A DNA stretch of 64,000 nt from Tetragonia tetragonoides (Eukaryota > Streptophyta > Magnoliopsida > Caryophyllales > Aizoaceae): the NCBI GenBank assembly GCA_038025085.1, contig CM076142.1:7786501-7850500 (forward strand), read 5' to 3'. The notes below the pieces were generated by a model that was not told where the DNA came from, made no database searches, and saw nothing but the letters and a program-made list of their open reading frames with translations. Of the stretch, positions 10,886-23,885 are shown one piece after another (the stretch's first letter is position 1; each line of letters opens with the position of its first letter). The position numbers and the translations under genes are program-made.

Positions 10886-13800
10886 TTAAAAGTATTGCCG
10901 AAGGTTCTCGCCACTCATAGACTCCAGCTCCTTCAAGATTTCTTGTGCAAGTGTCTTAACAGGTAGCTCAACATCCTCTAGCAGCTCAGCAAGGAATGGA
11001 ATGGTTTCCGCCAATAATACCAGGTACTCCTCTTTCAAACTTTCAACGAGGCGCTTAACAATTCTCAGGCCCAAAAGACGTGATCGCACCATTTCATTCC
11101 TCGTTTGCATCATTACCTGCAAGAGAAGAGCGCAATATTAGGATAGAAACAAAAGAACAGAATTATCATATATAACAAGAAGCTAACACATAGGTACATT
11201 CGTGCCACCTACGAGCAACACAATACTGCAAAATAGGCATTGGTGAATATGATCAATGACCAGGGAGATCCCGGACACCAATGGAAAGTTCTATAAAAAT
11301 CAGACCACTTATTCAATTTCCATTAATGGACCACAAATTAATAAAAAGCGAAATGCTGCTGTTAATAAAACGTCAGGATAACTGTTTCAGATTGCACCCA
11401 ACCTCAGGGTTTCTCACAGAAATCCTGTATTATTTCCTACTTCAAATTGCCTAGTATCATACAATCATATATCTATCCAAATGAAATTTGTGCAAAATTA
11501 TTAAGGGTTGACACCTGGATGCACAAATCACAAAACCTATTCTCTGGAAAATATTAGCATTAGAGATTGGTGCAGTCGAAAAGGGAACTTGCTCCTACCT
11601 CATAGTTCAGGGGTTTCCACAAAAGATCAGAACCTGCTGTAACAGCCATTTGACCAAGACAAGAAACCAATATGTCATCAACTTCCCTTACTGATGGTAT
11701 GTCGGGATACTCTTCAAGCGAAGCTGGTGGTTCTACAACAAGTTGTGAGACAATGGGCTTCAACAGAAGTTCAAACTTTGAAGAGTCAAGAAACTTTACA
11801 CTTCCAGTGTCATAGAGAAAACATTTATGTAGGGATGACACAACCAAAGCCCTCAGATGCCACTTTTCAAGTGACAAAGCATCATTTGCCTCATGCTTTC
11901 CGCTTTCAGGTTTCTGAACCTTAGCCTTCTTTTTCTTCCTCGAATGGCCAACACTCTTGCCATCCTCATCAGTAAGATATCGAATAGAACCATCAAGCAA
12001 ATACTTGAAATATGGTACAAACAGCGATCTGCGTGCAAAACAGGGTGTTGAAGGTCAAATTGCGGAACCAAATATGATAAGAGAAAGACATGGATTTAAG
12101 CAACATAAATAAACTAATTCACACTACTTAAATCAATTGTGCTTGCTATTTTAAAAAAGCACTTGTAAACAGTGAGACTTTCATCAAGTTGAAGGATTTT
12201 GCAACCAAAGTTCAAGAAAAGATGACAGCAATACTAAAAGGTGTTAGAGAAGCACTTATAAGCACTTGGCTGGTTTTCATAGAGAAAAATCTAATTGATC
12301 CAAATAATAAGGATTTCAAAGTAGGACAATCAAAATTATAAAAATGGACAAATAGGAGGAAGAAGGATAATATTAGACCAAAAAAGTCCAACTGGACAGA
12401 TATCTTGCTTCAATTGCAACTGGTAAAAGGTATGACTGTGAAGCTTCCTCATCAAGCTCGAACTGGGTTAAGGTAAATGCAGAGTTTAGGTACTCTTAAG
12501 CTCACCCATCGCAATAGGTTCAGTGATAAGTGATAACCAAGGTGAACTAGCCGACCAAGGAGGAAGAAGCAATGTTACTGAACCACGAGTTATTTGGAGA
12601 CTCAGTCATCCACAATTCAATTCTCGGTGGTAATGTGGACTTCTGAGAGGAAGGGAAGAATAACAGGACATCCATGAATCTTCTAGCAAGTGTTTATGGA
12701 AAGATCAAGAGAGGAAACAAATTCCTGTTGTCTCTCACATTATCTTCTTGTCCTATGAAACTATCCTTGAAACACCAGGGTGAAGGGAGATGAGGTTTTG
12801 GACCTTGGGGGATCACTCATGACAGCAGTGGAGACATGACAGGTTAAACATATTAGGGATCCTAGTAATCCGTTGGATCATATGCGGCAAGATAAAGAGA
12901 TGTCTAGTTGTTGGCACAACCTGAATGAAAAAGGCATGTGGACTGACTTGGGAATTAACAGGGAAAACCCGTATATTGGCTGAGATACCTCATTGAAGTG
13001 TGCCTACTTGATAGCAAATAATGAAAGTATGGAACCCAAAGGGGTGGATTGAAGGAAGTATTGACATTGGAAAAGTAAGATTAGAGGGAACAACAAACTG
13101 GTGAGATCTACAGAACAATCATTGTACAATCTTCACAATAGTATACCGTGTTGTTATAACTTCGTAGAAGGAAACTGGCTTACAATGTTCACACAAGATC
13201 AAGATACAATCCGAAAAACATCTAGCTTCCAAGTCCCATGTGTAAATGCCACTTATGGAAGAGTATCCAGGGACAGTAGGTAGGAAGAAGAAGCTATCAA
13301 TGCTTGTCAACCACCTCTTCCTGCAGCTTTGGTCTTTTTCTCACATAATTATTTTTGTTTCCTCTCACTACCTTTGTTGTCGTATTATTGGTGACAAAAT
13401 AAAGTAAAATAGTAAGAAAATTTTCCAGGAGTCACATATTCACTTAAATAGACACAAATAAAAGGAAGAATAAGTTACTTACAAGTGGCTTTCAGCAAGC
13501 TTATTAACCAATCCATAAAATGAAACTGCTCTACCAGTGTTTCTGCCCCCAGTATGATCATCTTCTTCCAAATTTGACTCTGCCCATTCGATACTCCTAA
13601 CGAAAAGAGGCTTGAACATAGTCTCAGTCATCTTCATCGTCAAACTAATCATTGCATTGATGACATGTTTCTCCACGATATTAATATTTTTAATCGAGGA
13701 AAGATGTTGACTGCGAAGATCGAGAGCCAGCATGCAAAGGTCAAAAATGTTTCTGTGGTAACCACTCACTGATGATTTGTCCATTTTACCAACAAAATTC

Positions 13801-16800
13801 TTGAGCAACTCAAAAATAGTGGAAAGGCTCAAATCTCCTGACTTCACAGCTTCTGTATACACATTCTGCAAGGCAGGCAGTGCAAGCCTGAGTGGTATTT
13901 TTTCACTAAGTAGCTTCCTTACAGCATCAGCCTTGGATTTTATTTTTTGGTTGGACTCTGATATGTAGTCTGGATACAGAACCATAAGTTGTACGATATC
14001 ACCAAGGTAGGGATTCAGAAAAGCACCGAGATTCTCTACAAGTGCCTCCAGGGTGAGAAGTATAGATAGCATAATGGAATCCTTTGAAGTAGGCCGGCTA
14101 TTATTGTCCTCAGCAGATTCTTCACATGCCGCAGATGATACAGGCATATTTAGAGTCCTCTTCAGAACAAATTTCATGATTTGTGGAAGCTCAGGCAGTG
14201 CCCTTGGCCCCAAAACATTTATTAATGCACCAGCTGTTCGAAGGCAACAAGAGCCAACAGCGAGATCTTCAAACAGCACATTTTTCATGACACAAGTAAG
14301 ACATTTACTGAAAATTGTATGATTAGAAGGAAACTTGCTGGCCAAAACTTCCAGGGCTGAAATTGCTGCCAGTCTCACGGACACATTAAGATTATTACAA
14401 GAACCATCAAGTAACTGCAATATCTCCAGGCATAGTGCACTAAAGGAGTCCAAATCACTTCCCTCAAGATGCTGCCAAGAGCTTGTCAGGTGAACATTTG
14501 CGCCCCTCTCTCTTTTAGACCCGAGGACATCGACTTCTCTCACTGTCTCACATAGAAATTGGAGGGCCTTCTTCCGTGAACCTCTCTCATCCTGAACCAG
14601 CAACCTAATGATGCCCTGGAAAAACGCTGAAGGGAGCATTCCTTTTGTGATCTTCCTTAAAACAGCATTGACAAGCTCCTTGAGCTCTTTCTTCAAGCCA
14701 CTTGGCAGTGATGTTTTCTTTCTACTCAAGTCAAATAGCTGCCAGCAACTAACAACCTGCACCATGAGTTCACAAAGTGTTCCTTGAATTGTCTCCATAT
14801 CTTCCATTGACTTAAGCTTGAGGACAAGTTCAGGATCTTGCAGCCGCTCGAAGATAAATTTTAAAGCAAACAGCAACGACATAAACATTTCACGATCCCC
14901 ATTATCTCTCTGTAATTGCTTCAGCAGGGAAACCAGTGATGGAAGCCATATCATGCTTGCATAGTGTTCACATATTTGTGCAGCAAAGTTAAACTCCCAT
15001 TCAGTTTGAACCACGGAAGTTATGAAGTCAGAACTGCTTATGTTATCATCAAGGGAAGAATATTTCTCTTTTGTAACCAAGGAACGGAATAGAAGGACTA
15101 GCAATGGACCCACACTATTTATTTCTCCAAGAGTCTTTAAGAGATGAAGAACAATTGGCAGCCTCCTATATGGAGCAACATCAGGCAACACATTTATAAA
15201 TATTTGTAGCAATTCGTCTGCACCACCCATATTAGATAACCAGCAAGGAACAACAGTTGACATGAAATCTTCAAACACACGATTCGAGTGGCTATCATTT
15301 TGACTCACAGTGGATTCACCAATAACAGCGAAAATTTCAGGAATATGGTGCAAGACCTTATCTGGCCTAACCTCTGCGATTAATGCAAACAACGAATACA
15401 CATGGTTGCGGCTAGCAATGTCTGTTGCAGAACGGGCACACTCAACAAGCAGTGAAGCATCAAGTTTATCAAGTACCCGAATACCTGGTGAGGTATCAAT
15501 TGGGAGTGTAGCAATAATATCTTCAAGGATAAGCAATAGTGTCTGCTGAATGTAGCATAGTGCACTAGACATGGATTGAGAAACACCCGATGAAGCATGT
15601 AACCCCTCCTCTTGGCTAACAGCATGGACCCACTCATTTGAAAAAGCTTTCCTTACAAGCCAAAAAAGTGGCTCTATAACAAGGATCCTGTCTTCTATGT
15701 CTTTTTTTAACAGGAGCACATCAAGAATGGAGCTAAGAATGCTAAGTGCACTTTGACCTCCAAAATCTATTTCAGGCTTCTGCTTCGCCGATTTCTTCTT
15801 CTTCTTGTGTGCAGAACCAACCAAATCAACTTCAGATGCAAGGATCGAATCCAAAATATGGACTACAGTTGAACAAGAAATATTCAAACGCAACAGGGCA
15901 TCCCTTGTCGCATTTTGAACATCAGAGTTAGCATCATGGTAAAGCAGCACTAGCCGCCGGAAAAGATTTTGCTGCATCTCAGCACTCAAACTCCTATATA
16001 GGTTCCCATTCAGCTTCTGTAGGAATGCAACACAAGGCCGCCAAATAGCAGAGTCATCTGGCAAAATACCATCCATCCAAAATGCCGGCAATATATGGTC
16101 TTCAAAAATACGTATATCAAAAGATATGGGCATTGAACAGATGTCAATTAAAAGACATAAGATATCAACATCAATGCTTGATAACTCCTGGCATGACTTA
16201 TCATGCCCAAAATGATAACCACGACGCCGTCGCAGAAGTCCACACAGCTCAGACTGAACGTCCTTTACATGCACAATTGCACCCCCCAACTCTTTCAGAA
16301 GTGAAAGTATTTTTAGCTTTGCATATCCAGGAAATCTCATAGCAGATCCTAGTATGAAAGCCAGTATGCAGTGGATAGCAGACTTTTCAAACCTTTGACC
16401 AACATCTTGTGGAACCAAAAGGCTATTGAAGGATGATGATAGTACAGATGCCAAAAATGAAGGAAGGAAACCCCTGTCTGATAGTATCAATTTCTTCTGC
16501 TGCACAAGCAAGCTCAGGAGTTCGTCGATAGGGGCACTCCAAGACTCACTGTTTCCATTCTTTTTGCCTGCATGTTTAACACGGGAACACAAGGTGCTAA
16601 GCTCTTCAACATAATTCATGGCTGCTACGCGGACATCCTGTATGTCACTTGACAACGGAACAAGAATCAAAGGAAATCCAGCTAAAAGCTGCATAGCAGA
16701 GGCCTCATCCGCCTGAGAACATAACAAAGCAAATGAGCGGAGAGTCTCAACTTGAACTGCAGGAGAAACTCCTTGTTCGCTGATGAAGCTTGAAAGGAAA

Positions 16801-19800
16801 TGGATGGGAGAGATTTTGCAGTTTTGAACAAGGTATTGTTGATGTTCCTTGAAAAGATGCTTCAGATTAGATTCAGCAAAGAAGATATAGAGATCCCTCA
16901 GAATACTCATCCATTTCCCATCATTATCCAAGGCAATGTTTGTTGGCATTGTTGAGATATATGCCTTGATTGACCTCCAAAACACGAAAACCAGGATTCT
17001 AGCATTCAACTCTTTAAGACTGTTTCCATCAAACTCCTCCACAAATTCCATTTTGTCTGTGTCAAGAATTCTAGTACTGAACTCCTGTCCACACAAATAA
17101 TCCCCAGCATGCTCAAGAGCTCTCCACTCCGTCTTAAGAATGGAGAAGCAAGCTTCATATGAAATGGAGAACTGATTAAGGGCATTGTTTTGCTTTAAAA
17201 ATGACTGCAGCAGAACGAAGAAAAATAATGTCTTCGACAATTCAAATTCACCGCAACATTTTAAAAGCCAAGGCAAAAACTCTTTGGTGTTTTCTGCAAA
17301 AACACCCACCAAGCTGTGAACAGTTGCCATATTAAGACGATCCCGTCCATCTTTCTTTTTAAGGTCCTTTTTGAGGTCAGAGGTACACAACAGATCCCGG
17401 TAGAAAGGCCACTTAATTTCTTTAGCCAATTCCTGAGCCTTCAAGTTTAGCATTTTTGTCTTTGGAAAAACAAGAATTAAAGGGAACATCATGGATGCAA
17501 TATCCTCAACAAGATCATTTTGACCTTGTAATAATGAAACCGCATGCGTCAAGCATGAAACAGCAACCTCACAAGCCAGAGAAAGATCCTTTGACGCCCC
17601 TGACCACAAAATCTGAGTACACCTCCGGAGCAAATTCTTAAATGTCTTGAGAAGATGAGCAGAGTCTATAAGCTTCGTCAATTTATCAACATAAAGAGCT
17701 GCACGGACAACACTCAGATCATCATCAGAGAGACAACGAGCCACTGCATCCTGGACAGTTACAAGCCTCTGTGAACTAAGCCAGCTGCCATTCAAAATGG
17801 AGGACACGTCAAGATTAGAGAGTGTAGCCCGTCGGATTTCAGCCTTCGGATGTTCTAGTGCAAACCAGACCCTTGAGTCTGAAAAACCAACAGATGACTT
17901 CATGTTTCCATCCAGGATCTTGCACAAGGCATCAATCACTGAATTTTCACCCTTCAGTTGCACTTTTTTGTCGTCCAAGAATTCATGAACAGCATTACGC
18001 AACTCATTTGGATATGTTTCACTGAGAAGCAGCAAAATCTGCTTAGCCCACCTTCCCGACTCTGACAATTTTGATGCTTTAGCATTCTGCGACAATCGCA
18101 GGCATGAAGAGAGAAGCCTGAAGACAGTACCCTGAATGAGGCCCCTGATAGTGACAGTCTTAATAATTGATAGCAACACAAGCTTGCACTTACTGTCAGA
18201 ATTACTGTAGTCAATAAGAGACTCCAAAAGCAAAGTCAAAAATCTGTCAATGTTAAACCTACTGGTCAATTGCAAAAGGATCTCAGGGAGATCACTAATT
18301 TCATTCAGACTGTCCACTGCCTTCTTAGGAAGTGTATCAACAGACTGCAACTGCACAATATTGATTAAAGCCATGATTGACAAGTGGATCCACTGTACAT
18401 CTGTAGATACTTGTGCATCTGCTCGAGCCAACTCAGCTACTGACCGAACCAAGCTGCCGACAAGTTTGGGAGACAAAGCGACTTTTTTTGCCAACACACC
18501 AACAATCATCAATGTCCCAGCCTTATAGTCCAATGAGCCTTTACCACCAGATTGAAGGCCAGAATTCAGAAAAGGAAGAATCCTCTTCACAATCTCACTA
18601 TCAACAGTTGCTAGAGAGCCTAAGGCCTCAACCACAACTGCTGTGCAAAAACTGATCACAGGCGTTGAAGGCTGATGCTTCTTCGCTGGAGTTGCATAGT
18701 TGCATATAACCTCAAGAACACCCATGTCACGTATGCATTGTTGAACAATAACCTCTCTGGGAGGTGGTGCACCAGATGCTTTGACACCATCAAGGAATTT
18801 CCACCGAGTTTTCCCCAGATCAATTAATTGCACTATCCGAACAAACGCATGAGTATCATGATACGGTAACGCACACAGGATTAGCTCCTGAATATTATAC
18901 ACATGAATCTTATATCGACGAACCAAGTATTCGAGTGTCTTGAGGGCAGAGAGTGATTGAAGATGTCCTGAGATTAACCGCAAGTAAGAACTGATTGATG
19001 CATTGATGTGATTATTTTCTTCAGTGCTCATCAACTCTCTATCCAGTTCTCTGCTTTTATGACTAAACAGATCACTTTTGTAGTTTCTAAATCGTTCATC
19101 AATATTTACCAAAACTTCAAAACCTACAAAAGACAGAAATATCACATTATGATCCGTATCCGATCGGAAATAAGAAGTTTGTACATCAAGATTAAACAAG
19201 ATCATTCAAGAAATTAAGCTCTTCAAGGTTACATGCTTTATATAGAAGGAATATATTAAGAAAAGTTTCCACTAGCAACTATTGACGGGCACTGTCATTT
19301 GATTGGACATTATGGCTATTAAATATTGCTTATTTTAACATCTAAAAATCATATCATCCAATAAGATGGCAAGTGTTCATGCACACTTGCTAGTGGCAAC
19401 TGTTCCTAGCATTTCTCTATACAGAAATTCAAAGTGTCAATTTCATTTGCAACTTTCAAGGCAAAACATAAATGTTCATTGAAACGTAAATTTGTTCCAA
19501 GCTTAAGTTTTCTTTTTAGATAAAGAGAAAGATTTTATCAATGACGTATCAAAGAATACAGCAAGTGAGGACAAGATGTCTCTCTAAGGAGAAACTAAAT
19601 ACATATTAGCCCAGTTGCGCTGGACTGTAGTAATAGAATAACCCCTAAATTGCCCCAAGCTAGCCCATAAAGATGCTAGATAAGTGACTCTATCCCAAAG
19701 AATATACACCGAGATGTTCACCCCAAGCTTAAGTTATTAGCTGGTATTTAGTAAAGCAGAATTCAGCTAACTTTGGAGAGAAATCTGCTAACATCTTCTC

Positions 19801-22187
19801 AATTGTTATCCATATAAATGCTTCCTACAAGCTATATTTCAATGAGCCAAAACTAAATGGAAAGAACTCCTCTTATCTATACTTCAATCGTAATCTTTAG
19901 CTTCCTTAGCCATTCTCTAAGCAATCTAAACATATACATAATTGTATAAGTGGGTCTTTTTCTCGATAAAAAGCAAATATATATATACGGGATAACGATA
20001 TATCAAATGTACAGAAGAAGAAGACAAGTTAACCATTCTGAAGAGACATTTACAAATTGGCTCAATTTCATTGGACCTCAAAAATAGAGTAACTCCTAAA
20101 TGCCCCTGCCTTAGTCCATAAAAAAGCTAGGTAATTGACATTATCTCCAAATCATCTCAAATTCTCGGGTAACAGAAACACGGTGAACACCGTCCATTCA
20201 TCAAGCCAAATGCACCATCATACCGCCAGACAAGCATTGTGCAATATTTCTCTGTCCCCCTCCAAAAATTAGCAAACTGTATCTGCGAAAACGCCACTTT
20301 GCAGACTTTTTAGTACATAGTGACACAACTTCAAACACCTTTTCATGAGTTGGAAGTACTAGATTTGGATTCAGATAATTAGCATCTTTTCAGATTGCGT
20401 CTCCGAAGGACGCCTGCAGTCCTCCAACTTCCTTCATGCCCTCTCCCCTAAAAGCCTTTTATCTTTACAACTCGTCTCCTTCTACCTATACTAATATCTG
20501 TCTCTTCGTTTTTGAAGGGATACTAATATCTGTCTTGTTTTGTGTTTATTATACCCATTTCTCCCCTCCATTCACCTATATGTATCAGGTGTGGGTACCT
20601 CGATATCATGAAGCCAGCCAAACAAGTTTGCTTGTCTCTTCTTTTATTTGATGCCTTTTATGGATGATGCAGGTTCACAGCTTGCATCATTAAACTTAAA
20701 AGCCAAAAAATTTCAGAATGACATGCTAGAACCAAACTATGCAGTTGGGAGCCCATTTTCACCACTTCAATTCTACAACCAGTTTCATTAGTCACTTTGT
20801 AGTACAAATTATCAATCCTCTACAACTCATTTGGTTTTGGCTTCTGCAGCGTTTGTTCTCATCTCTCTGATTGCTTACGTTGATATTTAAAAAAAATAAT
20901 AATAATAAAAAAAATTAGGGGTGCAGAAGTGTGTGTTCCTAATTCAGTAAATACTAAATTATTTACATATACATATACTCGGTCCACACTCCTCCATTCC
21001 GCTATAACTATTATAGTAGACTTTTTGGCGTGAAATTTACAATTCTTTGACCATAACTTTCTCACAAACTATAGTCAATCTGGGAACTTAAAAAGTTTTG
21101 TGAGAAAAAGTTATGAAGTAAAAGCTTTGGTTTATGATTTTGAAAATTTTTAAACCAAAATTGTTTTAAGAGAAAAAACATTAGCGAAGATGCATCTTGA
21201 AGACCGCAAAAAGTCCACTATTACAATCATACTGCGACAGAAAAAGTATATAATAAGGTCATTTTTTCTTTATAACGAGAACTCATACTGAAAATTGTAT
21301 ACGAGTTAATTAATCATATCGCCCCGTACCTCTCTAATTAGAGGATAAATAACTGAATAAGTGTACAGAACTCCTGCTAGCATCAGTTCTATTGCTATTG
21401 CAACAGCATGTACACGCCTATTTGTAGCTTTCTCTGTCCTATGTCTCACAAACAATCATCTAAACATCTGTTATCTGTGTTCCCACCCCAAATAAAATAC
21501 TACAATTTTCCAACCCTTTAAGAAAATGTTCATCTTACAAACCAGTTTCTCCTCCTCTCCCTTAACTTTAAACTATTAAGACAACCATACTAGCCCATAC
21601 AAAACACCAGAATGATAATAGCTTAGCTCACTTGAATTTTATCTTTCCAAGAGACTTCTGCTAACTCACTAAATTCTTGTTCCAATTAATCATAATTCCT
21701 ACAATGACCCTAAAGTTTTCATCTTTGAGAAAAAAAAAATCATTTCCTGCAAAGCTCTATAGGCACAACAAGAAAATTGAATACCTCTCAAACTTATCCT
21801 CCATTTTTAACTTGCAAATAATATCAACACCAAACAGCATAAAAATCCACGTTCCACTTTTACTAGCAAAAAAAAATAGCAATTGAAAACAATCATGAAT
21901 TAAAGACTACCGAGAACCAAAAATGCCCAGAACAAATTAGTCAACCAATAAAAATTGGGGAAAGAAATAAAATTTAAAACAAGGGCAAAATTAGTATATA
22001 ATAGTACAGAGATATGTTACTAACCAGAAAGAGCAGTGCTATGAATGGTATCAATATCAAGGTCAGCAGCTTCTTTAGGGTCAAAAAGAACAGATGGGCG
22101 AGTTATAGGTCTTGTGGGTACATCTGTATCTGCTTTAACAAATGATTTTAGGGCTTGAAGCTGTGAGGCTATGGAGTTTGCCGCCAT
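10886..22187 (-). CDS. UTP10: U3 snoRNP/SSU-processome protein UTP10 (HEATR1/BP28)
   Basis: Four exons join perfectly in phase: 22187-22025, 19123-13483, 12028-11599 and 11116-10886. The product is 2154 aa, close to the usual plant length. The start MAANSIASQLQALKSFVKA matches the highly conserved N-terminus, and the exon 1/2 junction restores the conserved DERFxNYxxDLFSHKSRE stretch. The body is an alpha-helical HEAT-repeat solenoid. The BP28CT domain covers roughly residues 1800-1950 and crosses the exon 2/3 junction (ESHL|SLFVPYFKYLLDG). Lys-rich patches near residue 1160 and early in exon 3 look like nuclear/nucleolar signals. The family acts in the t-UTP subcomplex of the nucleolar small-subunit processome, coupling pre-rRNA transcription to 18S processing. 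All junctions are GT-AG. Intron 1 (2.9 kb) holds retroposon tails. A GA-rich leader (about 22205-22235) precedes the ATG, and a foldback transposon begins about 155 bp upstream. The frame is intact across a 5.6-kb exon. Confidence 0.96.
12029..13482 (-). other. UTP10: UTP10 intron 3
   Basis: A 1.45-kb intron with donor CACTT|GTAAGT and acceptor GCACGCAG|ATCG. Its interior (about 12300-13100) is less AT-rich than the other introns and may contain old transposon sequence. I could not assign it to any family, and no intact frame is present. Confidence 0.7.
19505..19735 (-). mobile_element. Retroposon 3' tail in UTP10 intron 1
   Basis: Plus-strand TTTTAGATAAAGAGAAAG (reverse complement ends CTTTATCTAAAA) marks the 3' end of a minus-oriented element. 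The same TTATCTAAAA ending terminates the LINE at 32881. The adjoining sequence (a CAGTTGCGCTGGACTGTAGTAAT phrase split over the interval) resembles the one at about 40985-41030, so the two are related copies. Confidence 0.5.
19960..20175 (-). mobile_element. Second retroposon tail in UTP10 intron 1
   Basis: It begins TTTTTCTCGATAAAAAGC and continues with sequence parallel to the 19505 copy, including AGAGTAACTCCTAAATGCCCC followed by a phrase built around TAGTCCATAAAAAAGCTAG. It is a diverged member of the same retroposon group. No coding part is retained. Confidence 0.4.
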
Positions 22188-22343
22188 TGTTGCCTCACTC
22201 TTTACCCTTTTCTCTCTCTCTCTCTCTTTCTTTCTGAGTTTAATTATGTATGCGGCTTTGAGTGACAAGGGTTTAACGGTGGGAGCCGGAGGGGAAGAAG
22301 TGAAAAGGGGGCGGAGGCTGTGAAGAAAGGGTTTAAGCAACTT

Positions 22344-23885
22344 GGGTATTTTGCTTAAAACTATCAAAGTTTAGTTTAGCACTTTTTGTTTAAAACTACC
22401 GCGATTTTGCAACTTTGTGAGAAACTACCTTGTTTCCATTTTTTTTTGCCAAAGACTACCGTTTGACGGAAAAATGACTAACGGGATTAACTTTGAGTGT
22501 GAACAACTTGATTTGACCATAATACCCCTCATTTATGAACCAAAAACACGTTGAACCATTCTCCCTCCCCAACCATTCTCCCATTACTATCTTCTCTCTC
22601 TCCTCAGACTTAGGATCAAGCTAAATCATCTATTCTTTTCATCAATTCAATTAATCTGTTCTTCAATCATCGATCATCAAGAAAATATCAAAAATCTCTG
22701 TTTTTCTTCTTCGTGATTTTCGATCGCGTTTTTCATTCGCGATTTTCTTCGCTCAAAATTCTTCAATCTTCGATCTTGATTCGTTCATCAATCAGGTTGA
22801 TTCACAAAAAAAAAAAAACAAAAAAAAAACAAAAAAAAAACAAATCAATTACAATTTCTCATTTTAATTCTCCATTTTCTGGTTCATCGATCATCATCAC
22901 AAGAAAACACAAAAAATTAGCTCGTCATTTTTTCTTCGCTCAACCTTCTGATCTTCGATCAGTTCATTTCGATTGCATCAAATCATCAAAAAAAAAATTC
23001 GAGAATCACAATATCATTCACGAATCTCAGTTTCTTTTCTTAATTTCTTTCATTTTCGATCAAGCGTTCTTGATTCAACCTTGATCAAGCTCAAAAATCA
23101 CAAAAATATTCATTTGATTTTCGAACAAATTGATCTGTTTTCATCAATTGTTCTTGCTCATTTAACTGAGATTCGATTATCTTTCATCTAGATTAAGCAT
23201 TCAATTGATCTAATTTCGAAAAATTAGGTTTTCTAATTTCGCACGCCAAGTGCTCGATGAAATTCCTGAGTGAATTTTCATCTTCAATTCACTCTGTTTT
23301 GACAGATTATGCTCTGTTTCTTGAAGTCTTCTATGGCTATGGCTTCGTATATTCATCATCATCACTCGGATCATCGAGTTAATTTTTCGCCGTCGATTTG
23401 AGCGGTTCAATCTTCATCAAGATTTTCAGCGCTTTTTCTACGACGCCATTAATGACGGTGGTCAAAGAACGAAAAAGAGAGATAGGAGAGTGGCTGAGGA
23501 ACGAAAGAGAAGCAGAGGAGAGAGAGAGGTGGCGCGAGGGTGAGTGGGGAGAGAGAAGAAGGTGGGAGCTTCCATGGTCATCCATGGAGAGAGAGAAAGA
23601 GCGTGACCGGGAGCTGAGAGGGAGGTAATGGGTGAGCTGAGAGGGAGATAATGGGAAAATAAAAGGGGTAAAGAGAGGGAAATGATTTTGACTCAGTCAA
23701 CTAACTTAAGTGAGGGGTAATATGGTATTTTACACTTAAAGTTAACCCCGTTAGTCATTTTTCCGTCAAATGGTAGTCTTTGGCAAAAAAAAAATGGAAA
23801 CAAGGTAGTTTCTCACAAAGTTGCGAAATCGCGGTAGTTTTAAACAAAAAGTGCTAAACCGAAGGTAGTTTTAAGAAAAAAATCC
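22344..23885. mobile_element. 1.5-kb foldback (MULE-like) element upstream of UTP10
   Basis: The arms at 22344-about 22540 and about 23703-23885 are inverted copies of each other. Both contain CTTAAAACTA, TTTAGCACTTTTTGTTTAAA, AACTTTGTGAGAAACTACC, a run of T, GCCAAAGACTACC, and TTGACGGAAAAATGACTAAC. The outer ends start GGGTATTTT and GGATTTTTT (read inward), as in Mutator-like long-TIR elements. No target duplication was found. The roughly 1.1-kb interior has no transposase. It contains A-rich runs and CT/GA-rich DNA resembling a captured gene leader, so it is non-autonomous. It ends about 155 bp from the UTP10 ATG. Confidence 0.75.

Noticed and set aside
13777..18655. Many plus-strand open frames of 60-92 residues
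   Set aside because: All are complementary shadows of the 5.6-kb UTP10 exon 2.
22713..23628. Open frames inside the upstream foldback (22713-23084 and 23398-23628 on plus; 23379-23585 on minus)
   Set aside because: Low-complexity Lys/Ser or Arg/Glu-rich translations of A-rich and GA-rich DNA; no splice structure or family similarity, and all lie within a non-autonomous element.
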